Part shown: positions 58,033 to 64,000 of the stretch, in pieces | Numbering within the stretch: the first letter of the stretch is position 1 | Layout of the letters: each line of letters opens with the position of its first letter | DNA from: Epinephelus fuscoguttatus | Lineage: Eukaryota; Chordata; Actinopteri; Perciformes; Serranidae | DNA length: 64,000 nt | Assembly: GCF_011397635.1 (NCBI RefSeq) | Contig: NC_064770.1 | Coordinates: 7,650,826 to 7,714,825 of the forward strand | Reading direction: 5' to 3' | Notes under the pieces: model-generated | Databases searched by the model: none | The model's input: only the letters and a program-made list of their open reading frames with translations | Told to the model about the DNA's origin: nothing | Program-made: the position numbers and the translations under genes

Positions 58033-59664
58033 TACAGTACAGGCCAAAAGTTTGGACACACCTTCTCATTCAATGCGTTTTCTTTATTTTCATGACTATT
58101 TACATTGTAGATTCTCACTGAAGGCATCAAAACTATGAATGAACACATGTGGAGTTATGTACTTAACAAAAAAGGTGAAATAACTGAAAACATGTTTTAT
58201 ATTCTAGTTTCTTCAAAATAGCCACCCTTTGCTCTGATTACTGCTTTGCACACTCTTGGCATTCTCTCCATGAGCTTCAAGAGGTAGTCACCTGAAATGG
58301 TTTCCACTTCACAGGTGTGCCTTATCAGGGTTAATTAGTGGAATTTCTTGCTTTATCAGTGGGGTTGGGACCATCAGTTGTGTTGCGCAGAAGTCAGGTT
58401 AATACACAGCCGACAGCCCTACTGGACAACTGTTAAAATTCATATTATGGCAAGAACCAATCAGCTAACTAAAGAAAAACGAGTGGCCATCATTACTTTA
58501 AGAAATGAAGGTCAGTCAGTCCGGAAAATTGCAAAAACTTTAAATGTGTCCCCAAGTGGAGTCGCAAAAACCATCAAGCGCTACAACGAAACTGGCACAC
58601 ATGAGGACCGACCCAGGAAAGGAAGACCAAGAGTCACCTCTGCTTCTGAGGATAAGTTCATCCGAGTCACCAGCCTCAGAAATGGCAAGTTAACAGCAGC
58701 TCAGATCAGAGACCAGATGAATGCCACACAGAGTTCTAGCAGCAGACCCATCTCTAGAACAACTGTTAAGAGGAGACTGCGCGAATCAGGCCTTCATGGT
58801 CAAATAGCTGCTAGGAAACCACTGCTAAGGAGAGGCAACAAGCAGAAGAGATTTGTTTGGGCCAAGAAACACAAGGAATGGACATTAGACCAGTGGAAAT
58901 CTGTGCTTTGGTCTGATGAGTCCAAATTTGACATCTTTGGTTCCAACCGCCGTGTCTTTGTGAGACGCAGAAAAGGTGAACGGATGGATTCCACATGCCT
59001 GGTTCCCACTGTGAAGCATGGAGGAGGAGGTGTGATGGTGTGGGGGTGTTTTGCTGGTGACACTGTTGGGGATTTATTCAAAATCGAAGGCACACTGAAC
59101 CAGCATGGCTACAACAGCATCCTGCAGCGACATGCCATCCCATCCGGTTTGCATTTAGTTGGACGATCATTTATTTTTCAACAGGACAATGACCCCAAAC
59201 ACACCTCCAGGCTGTGTAAGGGCTATTTGACCAAGAAGGAGAGTGATGGAGTGCTGCGGCAGATGACCTGGCCTCCACAGTCACCGGACCTGAACCCAAT
59301 GGAGATGGTTTGGGGTGAGCTGGACCGCAGAGTGAAGGCAAAGGGGCCAACAAGTGCTAAACACCTCTGGGAACTCCTTCAAGACTGTTGGAAAACCATT
59401 TCAGGTGACTACCTCTTGAAGCTCATCGAGAGAATGTCAAGAGTGTGCAAAGCAGTAATCAGAGCAAAGGGTGGCTATTTTGAAGAAACTAGAATATAAA
59501 ACATGTTTTCAGTTATTTCAGCTTTTTTTGTTAAGTACATAACTCCACATGTGTTCATTCATAGTTTTGATGCCTTCAGTGAGAATCTACAATGTAAATA
59601 GTCATGAAAATAAAGAAAACGCATTGAATGAGAAGGTGTGTCCAAACTTTTGGCCTGTACTGTA
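58033..59664 (+). mobile_element. Tc1-group DD38E (Intruder-type) transposon, apparently intact
   Basis: The element is 58035-59662 (1628 bp) between TA target duplications (58033-58034, 59663-59664). Both ends read cagtacaggccaaaagtttg inward. The inverted repeats are unusually long, about 271 bp (58035-58305 and 59391-59662), with only a handful of mismatches, so the insertion is recent. The right repeat covers the end of the transposase gene. It landed in the right terminal repeat of a hAT remnant. Confidence 0.93.
58447..59499 (+). CDS. Tc1-group transposase, DD38E
   Basis: 350 residues from ATG 58447 (MARTNQLTKEKR) to the stop at 59499; an upstream in-frame ATG at 58348 is less likely, as the family starts MAR/MG. 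It cuts and pastes its own element at TA sites in the nucleus. Seen: N-terminal paired-like helix-turn-helix (about 5-60, IITLRNEGQSVRKIAKTLNV), an AT-hook-like KGRPRVTS linker, a second DNA-binding half to about 120, then the catalytic core with WSDESKF, a glycine-rich GGGGVMVWGCF, FQQDNDPKH and SPDLNPMEMVW. Between the second Asp (QQD) and the Glu are 38 residues, against 34 in Tc1 and Sleeping Beauty, which fits the DD38E/Intruder family. No stop or frameshift, and all three catalytic residues are present. The last 35 or so codons lie inside the right inverted repeat. Confidence 0.93.
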   Translation: MARTNQLTKEKRVAIITLRNEGQSVRKIAKTLNVSPSGVAKTIKRYNETGTHEDRPRKGRPRVTSASEDKFIRVTSLRNGKLTAAQIRDQMNATQSSSSRPISRTTVKRRLRESGLHGQIAARKPLLRRGNKQKRFVWAKKHKEWTLDQWKSVLWSDESKFDIFGSNRRVFVRRRKGERMDSTCLVPTVKHGGGGVMVWGCFAGDTVGDLFKIEGTLNQHGYNSILQRHAIPSGLHLVGRSFIFQQDNDPKHTSRLCKGYLTKKESDGVLRQMTWPPQSPDLNPMEMVWGELDRRVKAKGPTSAKHLWELLQDCWKTISGDYLLKLIERMSRVCKAVIRAKGGYFEETRI

Positions 59665-59719
59665 CCTATGTAAAACAAATCCCGCCTGAACAGGGCTTAA
59701 GACTAACAGACTGAAGAGA

Positions 59720-60290
59720 CTGATCAGTTCATTTGCCAAAAGTAGCTAGGTCTCCCCAGGTGCATTACCAACAGAGGGCTGTACGGAAAGGGCCTTCTCA
59801 AGCTCCCTGTGTCCAGTCTTGTAGAAGAGTACATGTGCTCCAAAGACAGGTTGGAAATAACACTGATGGAATCCTGTGACCAATGTGTAGCCTAAACAGC
59901 TTGAAGGTGCAAAGCAATCCAAGGCCTGTACAGCAGAAGCAGACATCAGCCAACTGGGAGAGGCACAATACTTGAGGTTACTGGCAGATCTTAGTCAGTG
60001 GCTATGCTGTCCATTTGAGACTGCCTCAACAAACTTTAGACCAGACCTCATGCTTTGGTCCTCCTCACTACACCTTGTCTACCTCATTGAGCTCACTGTG
60101 CCCTGGGAGGATGCTGTTGAGGAGGCTTATGAACGCATGAGCCTTAAGTACTGAGCTGGCAGCCAACCCTGAGCAATACAGTGAGAAAGTGAAGGTTTGC
60201 CCAGTTGAAGCTGGCTGCAGAGGCTTTGTGAGTCAAGTCAGCTACCAGGCTACAGTGATCCACAGCTTAAGACTAATGTGGGCAACTGGC
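59720..60290 (+). mobile_element. LINE fragment, R2-like endonuclease end, plus strand
   Basis: Plus-strand reading gives FRPDLMLWSSSLHLVYLIEL, then TVPWEDAVEEAYER and KVKVCPVEAGCRGFV, the PD-(D/E)xK-like endonuclease end of an R2-like fish LINE. It is broken by stops (for example after LKY near 60154) and lacks RT. Opposite strand to the relative at 41960-42725. Confidence 0.65.
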
Positions 60291-60729
60291 GTAAAGTGGG
60301 GGCCAGTGAACTCTTTCCCACTTCCTAAACCCCTTCTTCTTGCTCCCTCACTCAGACCACATCTATATTCCAATCAGCTTTCATTGTGATCTCAATTCCA
60401 CACCTGTAAAGCTTAGTGACTGCATCTTGCACAGTCGTCACATAAGACAGACACATATATACCTGGCAAAATACTCAGAACCACCAGTGTGGTAGTTTCA
60501 GCTACAAACAATATCACCAGTGGGGGCATTGTAGTGGGGGGAGAAGTGGGACAGATTACACAGGGCCCCAATAGCAGCGGGGCCCTCACAAAGCTGGATT
60601 GAAAAGTTTGCTTTGTTTGAATATGTTTGTTTCTAGTGCCATAACATAAAATTGGCCAAATAAATCTGTAGGGGGACTCTTTTAGTAGAAAAAAATGACT
60701 GGAGGCTCTCTGAGGTCCTTCTCAACCCT
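60291..60729. other. Unassigned spacer
   Basis: No gene recognised. 60530-60740 has phrases (ggggccccaatagcagcggg) common in fish repeats of unknown class. Confidence 0.35.
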
Positions 60730-61820
60730 TAAAGGTGCAAAATGATTTAGTCCATCCCTCGGTCAGATTCGTTTCTTAACACCGCTAACACTGAGTGGGT
60801 GACCGCTTTTGCTGCTGGAGCAAAGATGTACACTGTCATTTCAGTCCCCTCTCAAGGAAAATCAGGGTTTCAAAAAAGAAAAGAAATGGAAGGGTAAAAA
60901 AAGCAAAATGATTTAAAAAAAACAATTCAAAAGATTTGTGTGAGAGACATGGATAAAGAGAGGAAGTGCAGGGGGTCCACAGACACTGCTTATGCAAAGG
61001 GCCCAGGCTTTGGTGCCACATCCCTGCTCACCAGAGCAGCATTTTGTCATGATAACAGACACAGACTCACAAGGTGAAAATAATACCTCCTGCTGTCCCA
61101 CTGATAATAAAGCACACTTACATGGTTAAATCACATGGAAGAGGAACATGTTTTAACCACTTGATCACTTGATAAGCTTTATCACCACAGCTGGGCTCTC
61201 TCTGCTCCTGCTGCAGCTGTGGTCACATCTGTCACTGAAACTTCTGCCTCTCTGGCATCTTAAAAGTGATATCATTAACTATAATCGTTATAAATATATA
61301 AAACTCTGTTGGACAACCCATGTTAGGAAATAATTTCCAGCAAAACATCTAAAGCATAGATATAAAGTACAAAAGCTCAATACAGTCAGTGTCAGGGATT
61401 AACTAGTTAAAATGTTCTCACCTGATCCGCCTGTTCACCTGTTGGGCTCCTGTCCCCCCCGGGGGACAGATAGTCCGGTCTTGCCAGTCCACACGGAGCC
61501 CTCAGGACCTTAAACACCACATAGCTCACAGGTCTGTCCTCAGAGAGACATTAAAGAAATGACTCACAGTTTTTTTTTGTCTGTTTACATTTAAGATGTA
61601 AACTCAGGTTAGGTTTCAGCACTCTGACATCTGCTTGTCCTCTTGTTCACATAAAGTGTATGTAAGTGTCGTTAACCTTTGAGATATTTATTTTGTTTAA
61701 GCTTTGAAGCCGTGAAGAGATCAACCCATCCAGTGCTTCACAGTAAAAAAGCAAAGGTGAGAGAAATAGCTGAGAGACTTCACTGGACATCCATTCCCTA
61801 GCTCTTTATCTGCCATATAC
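60730..61820. repeat. Duplicated non-coding block, copy 4 (orphan keratin flank)
   Basis: Paralogous to 43295-44440 in order and orientation, with small indels. It contains gtccacacggagccctcagg and ctgtcctcagagagacatta, keratin-flank words, but no keratin exon within several kb. Confidence 0.75.
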
Positions 61821-62823
61821 AGTTTATACAATCTTACAGGTTTAGCACTATAAGTCATGTCGTATAAAGACTAAACAATAAATAAACTATGCTTTTTTCT
61901 CCAAAACAGAGGTAAATAAAAAGAGATGGTAGCTCCACAATTTTTCAAATAAATCAAATTAAAATAAAATAAAATAATGTAATTTATGGTATTTGATATT
62001 TTCTACCACTAAAATGACCAATGATTAAGAGCAAAATGTAAGGGAATATGTGTAATATTATTAGATAAAATGTGACATTTTGTGATTTTCTAAATTGCAC
62101 AGACAATTTGGCTGGTGGAAAAGTTCCCAGTGTAAATATTAAACTTAAAAAATGTTAGACAATTCAGTCAAATCATCCTACTAGGACTTGGAAATGGCTG
62201 CTGACAGAAAATCCATCACTCCAGTTCGTGTCCGAGTACATCATCATTGTGAAACTAGAACATCTGCTATGAAAAAAACAACGGGAAATAAGATTTATGC
62301 TGCTTCTGTGCAGTCTTTTACACAGTGTTCTGTCTTTAACTTGTTCTGCATTCAATCAGTCAATAAGCAGCAAAATGAAGGTTTGTTTGATATCCTGAGT
62401 TGTTGTTGGGATCAATAATGGGTTATATATGAGGATTTTTTGTATGCAGAAAAAATACATTCAATTCTCAAACAAAAGGCAGTGGTGGAAAGCACATTCG
62501 CTGAGTGTTCCCTCTTTATGCCTCTTTGTACTTCTGCTCTACTAAATTTGTCTGACAGCTTTAGCTACTTTACAAAATTAGATTTTGAAGAGTTTGTAAA
62601 ACATTTTTTGTGATAAATTAAACTACCAACAGTATACACATACAGCTGAAACAACTTGTCCATTAATCAATTACAGCATTTTCCTGATTACGGAAGTAGC
62701 ATTTTTATTGCAGGACTTTTACTTGTGAGAGACTATTTTCACAGTGGGGTATTAGTACTTTAACTGAAGTAAAGCATCTAAATATTTCCTTCACTACTAA
62801 GAGGTCACTACACAACAGTAATT

Positions 62824-62826
<3 letters not shown>
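61821..62826. other. Unassigned AT-rich spacer
   Basis: No gene or known repeat recognised on either strand. Confidence 0.4.
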
Positions 62827-62877
<51 letters not shown>

Positions 62878-62879
62878 TA
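62827..62879. repeat. (AT)n microsatellite
   Basis: Pure TA repeat of about 45 bp, ending acatatata. Confidence 0.97.
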
Positions 62880-64000
62880 AAAGATGTTTGTTAAACAACT
62901 TTGAACTGGACCCTGGGGCTGAAATGGTTTAACCAGGATATTCTTGCTGTGATCAGACTGGTTAAACTGGTTTGGAAATTTATGTTGCTGTAATGTGAAT
63001 AGACTCTAAGGCTCAGCTGCAGTCAGCAAACTCAACAAGGATTATAAACTTTGTTTTAAAATAGATTACCAATAATTTCAGGATTTCGCGCACAAAAAAA
63101 ATTCAAAAAAAAAATTGGAAAGAATTAAAATGACAACAATATAAAATATAGCCACAAGCAGACAATCAGACAGATGCTCATTCATTCATGTCCAAATCTC
63201 TACTAGGCCATGCTTTTCTTTTGTAATGATTAGGCAAACAATTTATTAATTATAGTCTGATTTGTGTTATAGCCTGAGTGGTCAATTTGAATGAAAATTT
63301 CAGGGCATGATTCAAGTACTTATGTGGACATATCCTGAAAGTTTTGTGATGAGTGGCCCCACAGTTGCAGAGTCAGGTCTATGTGCTGAGCCACGCCCGT
63401 TTTGAAGCTCGATGGTAAATATATTCAAAACACACTGAGATATGAACAAGCTTTTGAACGTTTGATAAGCTTAGTTCGGTGATGATTCAAAGAAAATTTG
63501 ATAGTAGTTCGACCTACTGTTTAGGAGATATCAGAAATGTGTTTTTCAAAAAATGTAAAATGGTGGCAGAATGTAATGATTTTTGAGGCTTTTTGAAGAG
63601 CACACTGAGATAGAAGTGCGTGTCCAATTTTTAAGTCAATAGAACTTACGGTGTGAGGGGTGTGACCTTTTCAAAGTTGCATCATTGGGTCTTAACTTTT
63701 CTTAATCTTTGTAATTTTAAAGCACAAAGGTTTCATATGTGTCAAACTTCCCTAGACCATTTTCAAATGTCTTTGCAAATATTATATGAGGTAGGAAATA
63801 TATACATCAAGGGAATCAGTTTATTGAAACTCTAGTTTGCGTTCTGTAAAAATGTTGTCATTTGAAATATAACCATAGCTCATAATACTTTTATTAGTAT
63901 AATTAGTAGTATTTGTTTTGACCATTAGTTTATTTTTATTTCACATGAAGTCAGATCACATTATGGTCAACCAAACAACCACATCTCACTGTCACCAGCC
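62880..64000. repeat. Unclassified interspersed repeat and spacer
   Basis: 63250-63720 reads like the long non-coding repeats at 16.6 and 46.1 kb (gtccaatttttaagtcaata, aacacactgagatatgaac appearing twice in variant form). No frame, no ends. The rest is unassigned. Confidence 0.35.

Larger units (their letters stand above)
57410..59695. mobile_element. hAT transposon remnant, interrupted by a Tc1-group element
   Basis: The left end (57410-57460: cactattcggccgggattag, acatgggcacgtggggtaa) matches the complement of the right end, which is cut in two: ttaccccacg at 58025-58032 and cctatgtaaaacaaatcccg to cagggc at 59665-59695. Without the Tc1-group insert the element is about 660 bp. On the minus strand at 57590-57770 it keeps the hAT C-terminal segment LKYPNIAQIARQKLIIPGTS and SERVFS (the dimerisation region of ZBED-like hAT transposases). 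The rest of the transposase is gone. Confidence 0.75.

Noticed and set aside
1-64000. Retroviral, LTR or Polinton elements
   Set aside because: No long direct terminal repeats with TG..CA ends and no capsid, protease, integrase or envelope-like frames were seen; the only long direct repeats belong to the Penelope-like element and the keratin duplications.

Overview
The window is nuclear DNA of a ray-finned (teleost-type) fish. Evidence: intron-containing vertebrate genes with GT/AG splice sites, five type I keratin genes, and a repeat content typical of teleosts (L2 LINEs ending in ATTG repeats, Tx1/L1-like LINEs, R2/R4-type LINEs, a Tc1-group transposon, hAT remnants, a tRNA-derived SINE, a Penelope-like element). 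I saw no retrovirus, LTR element, Polinton, CRISPR array, rRNA gene or free-standing tRNA gene. All host genes found lie on the minus strand.

Layout. 1-3.4 kb: the 5' half of an ornithine decarboxylase-like gene. With the start in its second exon, the cofactor lysine falls at residue 69 and the active-site histidine at 197, as in mammalian ODC. 4.6-9.3 kb: a stack of nested repeats, in which an R2/R4-type LINE was hit by two L2 3' ends and one Maui-like repeat. 9.8-56.4 kb: a tandem array of five type I keratin genes, here called A (9.8-14.6 kb), B (17.6-19.9), C (31.8-34.9), D (38.3-40.9) and E (53.7-56.3). Each has seven coding exons; exons 2-6 have the same length in every copy (83, 157, 162, 126, 215 nt) and no coding exon shows a break. 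A, B and C/D/E have three different tails: 6, 34 and 18 residues. All five share a TATA-like box and, about 35-40 bp upstream, a conserved motif that resembles half of a p53/p63-family site. Spacers are filled with transposons, and comparing paralogous spacers shows several insertions next to their empty sites.

46.9-53.5 kb: a 5'-truncated L2 LINE split by a Penelope-like element with its own target duplication, inverted and direct terminal copies and hammerhead-ribozyme-like motifs. 57.4-59.7 kb: a hAT remnant whose right terminal repeat was hit by a Tc1-group transposon with an uninterrupted 350-residue transposase. The spacing of its catalytic residues is DD38E, as in the Intruder family. 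60.7-61.8 kb: a second copy of a non-coding block also found at 43.3-44.4 kb, probably left over from duplication of keratin units. The last 2 kb hold only an AT microsatellite and an unclassified repeat.

The keratins would co-assemble with type II partners into epithelial intermediate filaments. Their arrangement suggests expansion by tandem duplication plus gene conversion: B, C and E share nearly identical introns around exons 5-6, and similarity falls sharply at one point inside intron 6. Exon coordinates were read by eye from splice sites, reading frame and paralog comparison; family names come from recalled protein motifs, not from a search.
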